Below are positions 41,001 to 51,700 of a stretch of 64,000 nt of DNA, one piece after another (positions within the stretch are counted from its first letter, which is position 1; each line of letters opens with the position of its first letter). Position numbers and translations under genes: made by a program. A model generated the notes under the pieces. It did not search any database and was not told the origin of the DNA. It saw only the letters and a program-made list of their open reading frames with translations. This DNA is from Diogma glabrata (Eukaryota > Arthropoda > Insecta > Diptera > Cylindrotomidae), in the NCBI GenBank assembly GCA_963693315.1, contig OY856187.1, forward strand, positions 46,642,485 to 46,706,484, in the 5' to 3' direction.

Positions 41001-42402
41001 TTATACCCCATTCAGACTGTTGAACAACTCATTAGATAGTAGAGCATCTAATGGCCATGCTTGCTTGCCCACTAAACAAACCTAAGGAAAATCAGAAACG
41101 TCCAAAAAAAAATTGAGGAATTCACGGCAAATTGTTGCAACCAACCTAACAATACGAGGATTTCTGGTTAAATAGGTTGATACTTGGACTTCTCGGAAGC
41201 TATCCAGCTATTAAAGGACACACACTTTGTCCAGGATGCGGCTAAGTCCGGCTATTGCTGGCAGTGTCAGGCCTTCGTCAGATTGAATGCTCCAAGGATC
41301 TAATGACGGAATCGAAGATTCTCTGGGCACAATTTACCCCGCATTGCTGTTTGTTAAGTATTTACCAGAGACAAATAGTCACACTAGATGTCTGACTTAT
41401 GTTATTTGTAATTTAGACCCAAAAACTGAAAGCCTCTATCCAATTAGAAATCAAATCAAATGGGGCAAACCCAAAAAAACGACGGTTAATGATTGTGGCG
41501 TTACAGCAATCGTTCGACCAATTTCATATTAAAAACGATTAAGTATACAAGTAAACCTACATAGTTCTTTGAATATTTCTTTTTCTAAATTTGGCATTTG
41601 TATACATTGCGGAATTGAGTCACAGATCAACATTTGGAAATCTTTGTTTCTTTATCAACCAAAATATTTTTCGTACCAATTTGTTTCGTTATTATTCCTC
41701 CTTTCAATATATTAAAAGCCGCCGCGGTACAATATCAAAATGCATTTCAAAATGACCATGTAAATTCGAGGCGAGACGGTTGTAAAAAAAGAAACTAAAC
41801 AAACAAAAAATAATTACACAAAACGTACCTATAACACTATCTTCAACATATTCTTGAGTATTATTTCGTAACTCTGACCTCAACAAACTTTGAGATTTTC
41901 CATCGATTCGTTGCTGTTTCTTTTGTTCAAGATCTTCATTCTTTAAAATTTGTCTTAACTTTTCTTGTCCCGATAATAGTAGTTCAAAAAATTGAGCCGT
42001 CGACTCCACTTGCAAATGACACCCAGGACAAATCCATCTTGGATATCTTTGATCATCTTGTATCTACATTATTCAAAAACAAAAATAAATTAAACGACTA
42101 TTATTAAATTTAAATCATAGAAATATTTGATTCTGGTAGTTATAATCTCCGGTAAAGGAAAAAAATCTTCTAAATATTTTAATGTCAAATTCACTGACTG
42201 ACTGAATCAAGTCGGAGTCGTTTTAAAATTTGTAAAAAATACCTACTTTTATCGGAAGATAATTATTTATTAATGAAACTAAATAAAAATTATTTTCTTC
42301 ATTATTCTGATCAAATATATTGCTTCCATTTGAATTTTCTTCACCACAGAGACGACAAATTTCTGAATTATATAAATTTATATTATTTATGAATCCTGCC
42401 AT
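25894..42402 (-). CDS. ZAD-type C2H2 zinc-finger transcription factor with AT-hook (8 coding exons)
   Basis: Join on the minus strand: 42402..42247, 42063..41829, 34355..33891, 33832..33621, 33564..32615, 26752..26617, 26555..26088, 26031..25894. This is 2760 nt, 919 aa, with all junctions GT-AG and in frame. The N-terminal ZAD has Cys16-x2-Cys19 (CRLC) and Cys64-x2-Cys67 (CPGC); ZADs mediate zinc-dependent dimerisation in insect zinc-finger proteins. An AT-hook (RKRGRPPKP, about 155-163) and a basic segment follow. Two C2H2 fingers lie at about 292-350, an Asn/Asp/Glu-rich linker comes next, then nine fingers with TGEKP-type linkers at about 475-725, and an acidic tail. Likely a nuclear sequence-specific DNA-binding protein; the target is unknown and I cannot name an orthologue. 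The start is the first Met before the CRLC motif. Confidence 0.92.
26088..26555 (-). CDS. ZAD zinc-finger gene exon 7
   Basis: 156 residues starting [11 protein letters not shown]. Its Cys two residues after NN may complete the last finger as a C2HC type. The rest is acidic and Asn/Gln-rich, a possible activation or interaction region. Confidence 0.88.
26617..26752 (-). CDS. ZAD zinc-finger gene exon 6
   Basis: Completes the eighth finger of the C-terminal array: its first Cys is in exon 5 and its second Cys here ([19 protein letters not shown]). It also carries the ninth ([17 protein letters not shown]). Donor GTG followed by gtaaat. Confidence 0.9.
26753..27700 (-). other. ZAD gene intron 5, first part (plus coordinates)
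   Basis: AT-rich intron with no clear feature. A phrase ggcgaccagtggcgacga at about 27230 has an approximate counterpart near 32140 and may be decayed LTR-element sequence. Confidence 0.4.
27720..30050 (-). mobile_element. Decayed Ty3/gypsy LTR retrotransposon
   Basis: Minus-strand order: protease-like segment at 30032-29691 ([16 protein letters not shown] and a HLINGAYFL segment); reverse transcriptase at 29767-29308 ([25 protein letters not shown], then [16 protein letters not shown]); RNase H with [10 protein letters not shown] near 28930; integrase zinc-binding domain and core start at 28673-28329 ([16 protein letters not shown]); and an integrase C-terminal segment at 28271-27891 ([17 protein letters not shown]). 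Frameshifts and stops disable it. Similar ~65-bp segments at 27710-27776 and 30212-30278 may be LTR remains. Possibly CsRn1-like, from the LPGEF block. Confidence 0.85.
30300..31470. other. ZAD gene intron 5: unassigned, perhaps a decayed DNA transposon
   Basis: Broken ORFs with local coding character. One frame near 31400 reads CKWCRKSKN, reminiscent of the cysteine-rich C-terminus of some DNA transposases (piggyBac is one possibility). I cannot support a family. Confidence 0.25.
31477..31989. mobile_element. Fold-back element, copy 2 (complete, TA target duplication)
   Basis: Long inverted arms centred near 31740. The right end is the reverse complement of GTCCCTGGGCCCACGCCGAT; the left end is a variant with a short deletion. 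TA flanks both ends (31475-31476 and 31990-31991), the duplication expected for Tc1/mariner-type transposition. It matches copy 1 at 21675-22184. No ORF, so non-autonomous. Confidence 0.8.
32000..32614 (-). other. ZAD gene intron 5, last part (plus coordinates)
   Basis: AT-rich, no feature recognised beyond the splice donor at 32609-32614 (minus gtaagt). Confidence 0.45.
32615..33564 (-). CDS. ZAD zinc-finger gene exon 5 (main finger array)
   Basis: Residues 357-672 plus two bases. Starts [12 protein letters not shown], then a charged Asn-rich linker of about 100 residues, then seven complete C2H2 fingers and the first Cys of the eighth. Finger starts are CDIC, CSKC, CHMC, CDIC, CNVC, CTYC and CEIC; linkers are SGEKPYK and TGERPFK type. 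Confidence 0.95.
33621..33832 (-). CDS. ZAD zinc-finger gene exon 4 (two fingers)
   Basis: Two C2H2 fingers: [21 protein letters not shown] and CTEC...[11 protein letters not shown]. Starts with a basic KHNRKGKTK stretch continuing from exon 3. Confidence 0.92.
33891..34355 (-). CDS. ZAD zinc-finger gene exon 3 (AT-hook)
   Basis: About 155 residues from [13 protein letters not shown] to SPKRGKK. It holds the AT-hook core RGRP within [12 protein letters not shown] and a second basic cluster [12 protein letters not shown]. Acceptor tattttag, donor gtatgt. Confidence 0.9.
34640..34765 (-). mobile_element. LINE family A, heavily decayed fragment
   Basis: Plus-strand phrase gaatatgtttgaggtatgat, followed by tttcaactgagcattg, aligns with the minus-oriented copy at 20917-21531. 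No frame survives. Confidence 0.5.
34806..35515 (-). mobile_element. Solo LTR of an LTR retrotransposon with 4-bp target duplication
   Basis: Bounded by TGTTACG (34810) and CGTAACA (ending 35511), 702 bp, flanked by the direct repeat ATAG (34806-34809 and 35512-35515). On the minus strand it has GGTATATAAG about mid-element, a typical LTR promoter, so it is likely minus-oriented. It contains two internal short tandem duplications (acacttataacttta; cgcaggt-taaaataa). No internal coding region is adjacent, so it probably arose by LTR-LTR recombination. Confidence 0.82.
35516..36388. other. ZAD gene intron 2: unassigned
   Basis: AT-rich with no ORF of note. The phrases at about 36260-36330 look repeat-derived, but no element can be named. 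Confidence 0.35.
36389..36525. repeat. Hairpin element
   Basis: Arms of about 40-45 bp (tagtatattaagaaac..tcgcac and complement), a second inner pair (gttttct/agaaaac), and a GC-rich loop containing cccgcgcagtgggg. Confidence 0.7.
36830..38850 (+). mobile_element. LINE family B (CR1/Jockey-type), ORF2 remnant
   Basis: Broken plus frames give [13 protein letters not shown] (RT motif 0/1) at about 37220, [17 protein letters not shown] at about 37405, [12 protein letters not shown] at about 37505, GVALDIS at about 37605, [20 protein letters not shown] at about 37785-37845, [10 protein letters not shown] at about 37875-37905, and the C-terminal region at 38111-38729 ([33 protein letters not shown]). 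A short A-rich tail ends near 38845. It is related to family A but distinct. Multiple shifts and stops, so inactive. Confidence 0.88.
38885..39075 (+). mobile_element. LINE RT fragment with inverted duplication of its FADD segment
   Basis: Reads SNAF..., then [16 protein letters not shown] codons (about 38918-38955), then a hairpin at about 38978-39028 in which the DNA for SFADDAH occurs in both orientations. Confidence 0.6.
39420..41100 (+). mobile_element. Decayed LINE: ORF1 and endonuclease region
   Basis: The ORF at 39440-39826 is Lys/Ser-rich and could be from ORF1. From about 40430 broken frames read a [28 protein letters not shown] and VRACI.AKNN pattern, matching LINE AP-type endonucleases (QEPW and CIYAKN regions). 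Poor preservation; the clade is uncertain. Confidence 0.5.
41101..41828 (-). other. ZAD gene intron 2, end (plus coordinates)
   Basis: An 81-codon plus ORF at 41287-41532 has no recognised domain. The rest is AT-rich. Confidence 0.35.
41829..42063 (-). CDS. ZAD zinc-finger gene exon 2
   Basis: Second half of the [18 protein letters not shown] supplies Cys64 and Cys67, followed by the long helix [20 protein letters not shown]. Acceptor aatgtag, donor gtacgt. Confidence 0.93.
42247..42402 (-). CDS. ZAD zinc-finger gene exon 1
   Basis: 52 codons, MAGFINN to NNYLPIK, with CRLCGEE as the first zinc-binding pair. Donor gtaggt. The ZAD is split between exons 1 and 2. Confidence 0.92.
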
Positions 42403-42796
42403 ATTTTTCTATTTATTTTGGTATTCAGGGTCGACCAAAAAATTTCCACTGACAAGTATCAAAACAAGTTTTTATTTACCAAATTAATTTTTGACTAATT
42501 ACGTTTATATAAATTTAAATTTGTTTAAAATTTTAAAAACTCGTAAGAACAGAAACATTTGATGTTTTGTAAACAATAGTTTGTTATGGATAAACATTTG
42601 GATAAAAAAAATAGATAAATTTATTATGTTTGGAAGTTGGTAGTTTTGAATATATTCGATCTGTCATCACACAGTGAATATAACTTCGTTGAGGTGTCAC
42701 AATCACAAAGATTATATTTTGGTGTAAAAAATTATTATTTTCATTGAAAGTTTATTGATTTTTCTTAATCCTATTTAAATAAAGTTTTTTTTTATC
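42403..42796. promoter_or_regulatory. Divergent promoter region, ZAD gene and flower
   Basis: 394 bp between the two head-to-head start codons. AT-rich, with no clear TATA box at a fixed distance. It must hold both 5' UTRs and, unless upstream exons exist, both promoters. Confidence 0.55.
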
Positions 42797-42799
42797 ATG
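42797..42799 (+). CDS. fwe: flower exon 1: initiator ATG split off by an intron (proposed)
   Basis: ATG immediately followed by gtaatt; a 71-bp intron (42800-42870) ends in a T-rich stretch and attag. Splicing yields M followed by SFAEK, the conserved family N-terminus, whereas the unspliced frame has TAG directly before SFAEK. Inference from conservation and splice signals. Confidence 0.65.
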
Positions 42800-45700
42800 G
42801 TAATTATATAATAATAATAGATCAGTTAAAGACAAAAGTTATAAAATATATTTTTTAATCTATGAATTAGTCATTTGCGGAGAAAATGGCCGGGTTAATG
42901 GCCCGACCAGGGCAGAATAATGTACCTAAAGATGATGTTCCATGGTTTTTAAAGTATGCTGGACGTGCATTAGGAATAGTTGGAGCATTTTGTAAGTTTA
43001 ACTATATTTATCTGCTTTTTATTATATTTGCAAAAGTTAAATTAATTTGAATTTAAAGAAATAGTGGGAGGGAGGACTTCCTTAATTCATATAAATTTAT
43101 TTTATTTTATAATATAGATAATAAATCATATGATAATGAAACACCTCCTATGCTTTTAAAGTAGATCAAACAATTAAGATGATGTTCTTAATTTTCAATG
43201 TCAATCAAATATTCGCTTGTTTATTTTCTTTTTTTAATCACAGAAGCGAAATCGATTAGAGAAATCTAAGAAAGTTTATGTATCAAGAAAATTTTCTTTC
43301 TTCTTGTATTACTTAGAAATTTATTTCTTATCGTGGTTATCATTTATTAGAATAAAATGTGAATGAAAATTTGTTGGAACATGATAACGGATTTAATGAA
43401 GATTACGTTAGAATGTTAGATGAAATTATTCATCAGGTTGACCTCATTACGTAACGTATTTTCTTTTGTTATTGCTCTTCGCTGTTATTCGATTTATTTA
43501 AAAGTAAACAAAATGTTTTTGCCAAATTAGTTAAATAAACGTTACATGTTTTACGTTTTATCAAAAAATAAACAAGATATTCTAAATAGAATTAAAAAAA
43601 TAAGTTTTGGAAGGGCAAAAACCGTGATTTATACTATAAACCAATGTATAACGAATATAAGGTATTCTTGACAGCTAGTCGAAAATTTTGTGTGACGTCA
43701 TCCGGCGTAAATATAAAGAAACAAAAAATGTTTTAATTTGAAAATTAGAGAAAACATAATTTTTACGTTTTGGTTTTCCTTATTTTTTTCATTCACAATT
43801 TGTTTATTAAGTTTTCTAACTCTAAAGAGCATTTTACAGGGTAGGAAATTCGACGTCCACGCCATGCTGCAGGGGTAATGCAGACAGAATTAGGTTGGTG
43901 TATCGGAGACAAGCAGAGAAAAACTGCTTAGTCTATTACGCTACATCACGGCGAATTGGCGCCTTAAAACTTCTTATAACCTTAACATCATAACAGAACC
44001 ATTAACGAAAATTTGGGTTGGGACTGAGGTTAATACCATCACTCCGAAAAAAAAGCTTTGTTAAATTTGATAACCAAAAAAGAATACCAGACACTAACAA
44101 AACAACAGAAGTTTTACCTGAACGTGAGAAAGAACCAAACTACCGAATCGGAACGTGAAACGTGTGCAGCCTGATCGCTCATGATGCTTTAATAAGCCTA
44201 GAAACAGAGGCTGAGAGGCATAGGATGGATATCATTTCTCTGCAAGAAATAAGACAGCCAATAATCGGAAAACAAAACTCGAATAGTCACTCTTTATGAA
44301 GTAGTGGTCATTCTTCTCGAAATGAATTTAGTGCTGCTTTCCTTGTTGGTGCACGCATACAAGAAGCCGTGTTGGAATTCATCCTGGTCAATGAGAGGAT
44401 TTGTTACTTAGAGGTACGCGGTACATAAAACAATGTTTCTCTTATTGCCTTGCATGCACCTGCTGAAGCTAAGACCGTCCGTATTTTCTACATAGCACTG
44501 GAAGAGGTTATGAAATCAACACCAACAATGATAATGGTGAGAGAATGACTGAGTTTGCATTATCAAATAATTTGAGAATTGCCAGTACTTTCTTTTCGCA
44601 TCGATCGATTCATAACCAGACTTATGTTTTAAACCGAATGGAAACTCTTGAAGTCAAATTGATCAAGTACTAGCAATAGCACGTTTCTTTTCGAGCGATT
44701 TGGATGTGCGTTCCTTTAGATGTGCAAATATTGGAAGTAACCACTTCCTTGTATGTTCTAAGATAAGGTTCCACTTTCAACGATCAATTCAACGATCTTT
44801 TACTCATTAGAGTATTTAAAAGTTTGTCTTTTAAAGTCCAATCATTTTCAGTGAAGTGTAAGGAACAAACTATCTTATAATAAATACGAACATTTTCTTT
44901 TTCCACATGATCCCTATCCACTACAAATTGATTTATTTTTCTGGAAATTAAAAAACCTTATGTTTTGAGTATGATTTTTCACATTTGTTGAAAACTTTTG
45001 CAGGTTTTAACGTAGTTCGGCATTTAAATTTGTATATGTTTTAAATTTTAATAGTAAAACAAATACTAAAGTTCATTAATTAATGAATGAATTAATTTCA
45101 ATCATTTCATAAACTAATAAATTAACTTAAAAATCATTCTAAATATATTTTTAACTTAAAAACAATAGCTTTTCTCATTGATAATAACAACAAACGTATT
45201 ATATAAAACTCTGAATGACGTCAATCAAAATCAAAATGGCATCGCTGTCACTCTAGTGAGAATACCTTATTTTCATTTTACCATGACCATGACTATAAAC
45301 GATGCGGTTTTGGTTTCTAAAAATCTCTTTTACGTGAAATGTTCTTCAATTGGAATTTTATATCTAAAAAGTAAAAACATTCGGATATACGAAGATTATA
45401 AGAAATTTTTGATATGACTTTGTTCTTCGGTACTCCGTTAAGAATTTTTGTGTTCGTGAAAATAATACATAAACTTTTAAATTTGATCTTGCTCTGCAAT
45501 ATTATTTGTTGTTTTAAATAAAACGTGTTTTCTAATAGGAATTACGGAACGCATGTATCCTTTGGAACGAAATAGCTGCTCAAAGCAGCTTTTGATTAGA
45601 TCACCAATGGAACGCCGAAAATTGGAAAAATTTTCAAATATAGCCACAAAATTTCATTATTCTCAAAAAATTTTATTTTGGACTGATGTTTAGATCTGAC

Positions 45701-48700
45701 TGGTCCATTTTATTATTAAAAATACTAAAACAAGTTTATAAACGATCTAAATAAAATCGAAAAATAAACTGCTTTTCAACTACACAACTTGTTCGAGGTA
45801 GAGTAGATCAAATCAAATTTGAGTAAGTTTGATTTTCAATGGAACGCGCCTCATGTGTGTCACAACAACACATAGATAGCTTTTAAGACTTAAGTTTCAC
45901 AACAACATGCGTTCTGAGGTGTTGCAGGACACTATTTTTTAAACTTTGGGGAATGAAGCCACCTGAGACAATTGATGGGCAAATGGGAATCACATTTATA
46001 CGTTGTTCGGACAAAGAAGTCCCTTTGCATTTTATCACTGTAATAGTGCTGGCTGGTTGTACAAACCGATTGACGAGTAAAACGGGTCAAATTATATGTT
46101 TGAGCTATGATGAATCTGATTTTATCCGAGTACTGCTGGTGAGGATATTTATAAAAAAAACAACGAGATCAGCAATAGTGTGACGGTTTTGTAGGGACCC
46201 ATAGCCATTATATGATCGTTCCAGAGTAAGTCGTTGAGAATTATGACTTCTAACAAGCGAATGCTTTTACATTGTTCATAACACACATCCTAATTGAAAT
46301 ATCGTTGGGAAAAGTGGTTTTCGGTATGGAAACAATCAATAGCTTTGTTTTGGTGGTTGCAAAACTGTTGAAATTGTCCCATATCCCTGTTTACATTTAT
46401 GAGTCTTTTCGGGCGGTATTTATTCGTTAATGTATTTTACCTTTTGACGATAGGGGTACGAATGACTCGTGTACTTTCATCTGCCAAACACTATCGGGTT
46501 ACAGGTTATTTCAACAATATATTTTAGGTAGGGCTGGGAGAAGACGAAAAATACCAGATTTATAAGATTTGTGAAAAATCTTACATAAACTGGGCGTACC
46601 TTCTTTTGAACAGGTATACGGTATATCATAGCGGAAAAGAGCCCCGAACACCCGTATCACAGTGTTAAATTTGATCCCTGGGAGAGTTGAAGAAAACTGT
46701 ATTTTTCGTTGTTCATAATAATGTGGGATGTTGAGTGACCGACTTTTAAGGCAACTTGAGTTGAACACGGCGGACCCGACTTCCAATTACCCGAAAGTCA
46801 ACCGGTATAAATGATGAGTTACTGGAAAAAGGCTGTGGGTAACCCATATAAAAAAGATCGAATAAATTAAGTCTTCAAGTGAAACTCAACTATAAAACTG
46901 ATTGAATTGTTAAAATTAATACAGGTGAAAGTCACTAATTGTATAGGGCGTAAAGGGAAAAAAACGATTACACTGTTAGTATAATTGGGACTACCCTCGG
47001 TTGCCATTACATATATACAACATAACGTTTAGCAGTACAACCTAGTCCTGCCAATGAAAAATGGAATTGCTACCTAAGGTAACAGAATTGTCCACCCGGC
47101 TGTTTGTACTTTGTCCTTGTCCTACGGGTTGCGGGCTAACCAATGCTACATTAGATGTAAGATTCATAACTCAATACGTCTCACCTCTCAACTATGTTAC
47201 CGTTATTTGCTACATAGCTAAACTAAACGGCTGGCATTAAAATGCCGGCAAAAACATAATTTACTGATAAAACAACAAAAAAGTTTTGACTTACCTTTTA
47301 AATGCCTATTAACAAGGGCTGAAAAACCGGTTTTTCAAAACCAAAAGCAGAAATCTCTTTAAAACAATAATACCAAAAATCGTCAAAATCATAACCGACA
47401 CCACATTCTAAAAATCATCAAACCAAAACCAAATTCTAAAAATAAGCCAAACCAAGTGCTAAGAATTAATAATAACGTAATTTGTGTTATTCATTTTTGC
47501 ACTTTTGCGGCGCTTGAAGAATGGCATTGTTTGTTGACAAATATTCTAATTTTTAATAGATTTTTTCTCTCTGGTGTTTACATCCCATGGAGGAATTTTG
47601 CCGTCTGTGCAATCTGTCTCGTTCCATGACCAGTTGACCCCAGTTTCGACATCCTATATCACGAAGGTCTTGGATGATGTCATCACGCAAGCGTTGTCTA
47701 GCTCTTCCTCTTCGACGAACACCAGGTTGTTGTTGTTGGGACGCTTTTTTTTATCATTCTATCTAATGGCGCTCTTTCTACATGACCAAATTATCTAATC
47801 CGATTGGATTTAATGAATCCGATTACATCGCAGCATCCAAGAAGCTGTCTAATTTCATGATTCATTCGGATTCTATACTGATTTTCAGCAACTATGCATG
47901 GACCATAAATTGTTCTATGACCTTCCTCTCGAATGTTGACAAAATTCTACAATCGGAGGTAGTGTCCTGCTTTCACTTGCCGAATGATGGACAGCCCCAC
48001 TTTGTTGCATCACTTTAAGATAAGGATAAGGAAGTAAGCTCGCCTACTATCTTAGAACCAGAATATTTTAGCTTGGTAAGTAAATGCAATGACGCCATTG
48101 ATTTTTCCCATCACATTTTAATTAGACTAGGTAGCGAAATTCGGCGTCCACGCCGTGCTGCCTGGATAATGCTGACAGAATTAGGTTGGCGTACTGGAGA
48201 CAATCAGAGTAAAACTGCTTAGTCAATGACGCAACACCACGGCGAATTGGCGCCTCACAACCAATGCGACTCAAGCGTCTGTTCTCCATGTCAGGGGCGG
48301 CTTGGAGCAGGCGTCTGTTTTGGATCAAGCGGGTCGCTATATAAACGTGTAAAAAGGTTGTTTCTGGTGACCTTAATATGCAGAACGAATCCATTCACGA
48401 AAATTTGGGTTGGGTCTAAGGTTAACACCCTAACCCCGGAAAAAAAACTTTGTTAAATTTAGAAATCAGAAAGAGATAACAGACCCGGATTTCAACATAG
48501 AATTTTACCTGGACGTGAAAAAGGACCAGACTACCGAATCGGAACGTGGAACGTGCGCAGCCTGAGCGCTCCTGATGCTCTTATAAGTCTAGAAACAGAG
48601 GCTGAGAGGTATAGGATGGATAGTATTGCTCTGCAAGAAATTAGACAGCCGATAATCGGAAAACAAGATTTGGATAGTCACTCTCTATACTGTAGTGGTA

Positions 48701-51700
48701 ATCCTTCTCGAAGAGAATTTGGAACTGGCTTTCTTGTTGGTGCCCGCATACAAGAAACTGTGATGAAATTCATCCCGGTCAGTGAGAGGATCTGCTACCT
48801 ACGCGGTATATATAACAATATTTCTCTTATTGCCGTGCATGCACCTACTGAAGCTAAGACCGTCGACGAGAAGGATAAGTTCTACATAGCACTGGAAGAG
48901 GTTATGAAACAAACACCAACACGCGACTTCATTATGGTTCTTGGTGACTTTAATGGGCAGGTTGGAAGAGATATCTCTTATGGAAATGTGGTGGGTTCCA
49001 ACAGCCGGTGAGAGAATGACTGAGTTTGCATTATCAAATAATTTGAGAATTGCCAGTACGTCCTTTCCGATCGATTCATAAGCAGACTTGGATTTCACCG
49101 AATGGAAACACTCGAAATCAAATTGATCACGATCTAGTAACAGAACGTTTCTTTTCGAGTGTTCTGGATGCGCGATCCTTTAAAGGTGCATACATTGGAA
49201 GTGACCACTTCCTTGTATGTGCTACGATAAGGTTTCACTTCCCAAACCCAAGCATTCCAAAATTCAATCAACGGAAAATTTTTAACATCTCATCATTAAA
49301 GAATGCTGAGACGGAAGAGAGATATCAAAACCATATTGCCGAAACATTGGATAAATCAGAAATCATTAATAGAGACGTGGATGATTTGCTCAAAGATGCT
49401 GTTTTAAGCGCTGCTGAGGGAATACTTGGACGACCACAGAACCACTCCCAGAAGCCATGGATGGATCAAGCATGTCTTGACGCTATTCAATACAAAAGAG
49501 ATTGCTATCTGAAATGTCTACAAGGACGCAACACCAGGTCCACGAAGGAGAACTATAAACTGGCAAGACAAGCCGTTACAAAACTATGTAGACGAACGAA
49601 GAGAGAATGGTGGAAGAGACAGTGTGAGAAGATTGAAAGCTTCAATAAGGAACATCAATCGCGTAACTTCTTTCAACAGGTTAAAACCTTAAAGAAGGGC
49701 CCTCAAACTAGATAGACTGCTATTCAAAACGAAGATGGGGAGCTACAAGTAGACCTTAAAAATATTTTAGATATTTGGTCCGCTTATTTTGAGAATCTTC
49801 TCAACTTAAGTGACCAGCAACAAGTCGGGCGACGAGCAAAGCTTATTCGTGCGTCAAAGGTACATGTAGACGAGCCAACCAAAGAGGAATTCGAAGCGGC
49901 GCTGTCAAAATTAAAACGCAATAAAGCACCTGGTATCGACGATATAACATCCGAAATGATTGTACATGGTGGCGAAACTCTACCCTTAAGATTGTTTGAA
50001 CTTGTTCAAAGGATCTTTAGGACTGAAACCATGCCACAGGACTGGAACACAGCTATGCTGATACCAATCCATAAAAAAGGTAATTGCCTACATAGGCATA
50101 TAAGATATTTTCCTACATTTTGGTATCCAAAATCAATCCTTTTGCTGAGCAACTGTTGGGAAGAATATCAGTGTGGTTTCCGGTGGGGACGAGGTACTAC
50201 CAATGCATTTTTCTCGATAAGGATGATTTTGGAAAAGGTGTCAATGGGAATTCCTGGTAAACTGGTATCACTATGCAAAATGACAGTACAGAACTCTCAA
50301 TGCTGTGTACGAGTAGAGAACGAAATATCAAAGTTTTTTAAACTCGACTCCGGTTTAAGACAAGTTGATGCTATCTCTCCTATACTTTTTAATTTAGCCT
50401 TGGAATATGTGTGCCGTCAAAAGAAACTACCGACTAATAACAATATCTTGTCAATAAACTCAGTACAGATGATTGCTTACGCTGATGATGTTGTCATCCT
50501 CGGCCGAAGTGAAGTTGTTATGAGTGAGACTTTCAAGTCGCTTGAGAGTGGTGCTAGAAAAATTGGTCTGCAAATTAACTACAATAAAACCAAACATATG
50601 AATGTTTCAAGAGAGGCTGAGAAGAAATATTTGATGTGCGGCGATGAACGAATTGAGGGAGTTGAATCTTTTAAATATTTGGGATCAATGCTTGACTCAA
50701 ACAACAGCATACTTACAGATATAAAAGGTCGAATCGCTGCAGGTAATTGAACTTTCTACTCAATTAAACCTCTCCTTGGATCACCGTATGTATCAACTAA
50801 CACCAAGCTCAAGTTAACAAGACATTGATTAGACCGGTCACAAACGTGAACCCTAACACAAAATCACAAAATGACTAATCGCATTTATCTGTATTTGAGC
50901 GTAAGATCTTACGCTACATTTTTGGTCCACTTAAAAGACAGACGATGGAGAGTATAGAACCCGGTATAACTTTGAGATCAGAGACCTTCTTGAGGGTCCT
51001 GATATAATAGGTTTGATCCGTTCTAATAGGATTGCTTGGTTTGGGCATGTTCTACGAGCCGATTCACAGTCTGGAATGATTAGAAAAATGTACGTTAGTA
51101 CCCCAGGAAGTGGGCGACCGCGAGGTAGTGGGGGGGGGGGGGGGGGGGGGAGACTGGCGTAATAAACGACCATAAAAAAATCGGCTGCCATGGTAATTAT
51201 GTTGCTGTTGCGAATGACCGTGGTGAATATTCAAAGCTGATTAGCCTGGCAACGCTCCTACATGGAGCATGAACGCCATAAAAAAAAAATAGGAATTATC
51301 ACGAATATTTTATTGTTTTTTTCACAAAAGTATGAATTAATAAAATTATAAATTAATAAATATTTTAAAATTTTTAGTTAAAATAATTTTCTTCGGATTG
51401 ACGGAAGAAATATTGGAGAATTATTTTTATAATATCACCTATCTGTATAAAAACAAATTCTACAAATTATAAAAGATAACTGCTTCAATTATTTAGTCAT
51501 TGTGAGCAAAAATTTTTTTAAATAAATTTCCCTCGACCGGTGATAAATTTTCATAACTGATAGATGATTAGATTAGAAAGGCTTAGACAGGTTGCACAGG
51601 GCAGAACTTGTCCTGGCACGCAGACTCTATGGTCCATAGGTCCGTAAAATTGATAAATGCATTGCATTGATAAATTAGCAATCAACTAACTTTCGAAATT

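Noticed and set aside
42862..42870. ATG-AAT-TAG just before SFAEK, considered as a regulatory upstream ORF of flower
   Set aside because: If the proposed 71-bp intron is real, this lies in the intron; it is mentioned only as a consequence of non-splicing.
46511..46786. 91-codon minus ORF in flower intron 2
   Set aside because: No recognised motif and surrounded by decayed repeats; likely chance.
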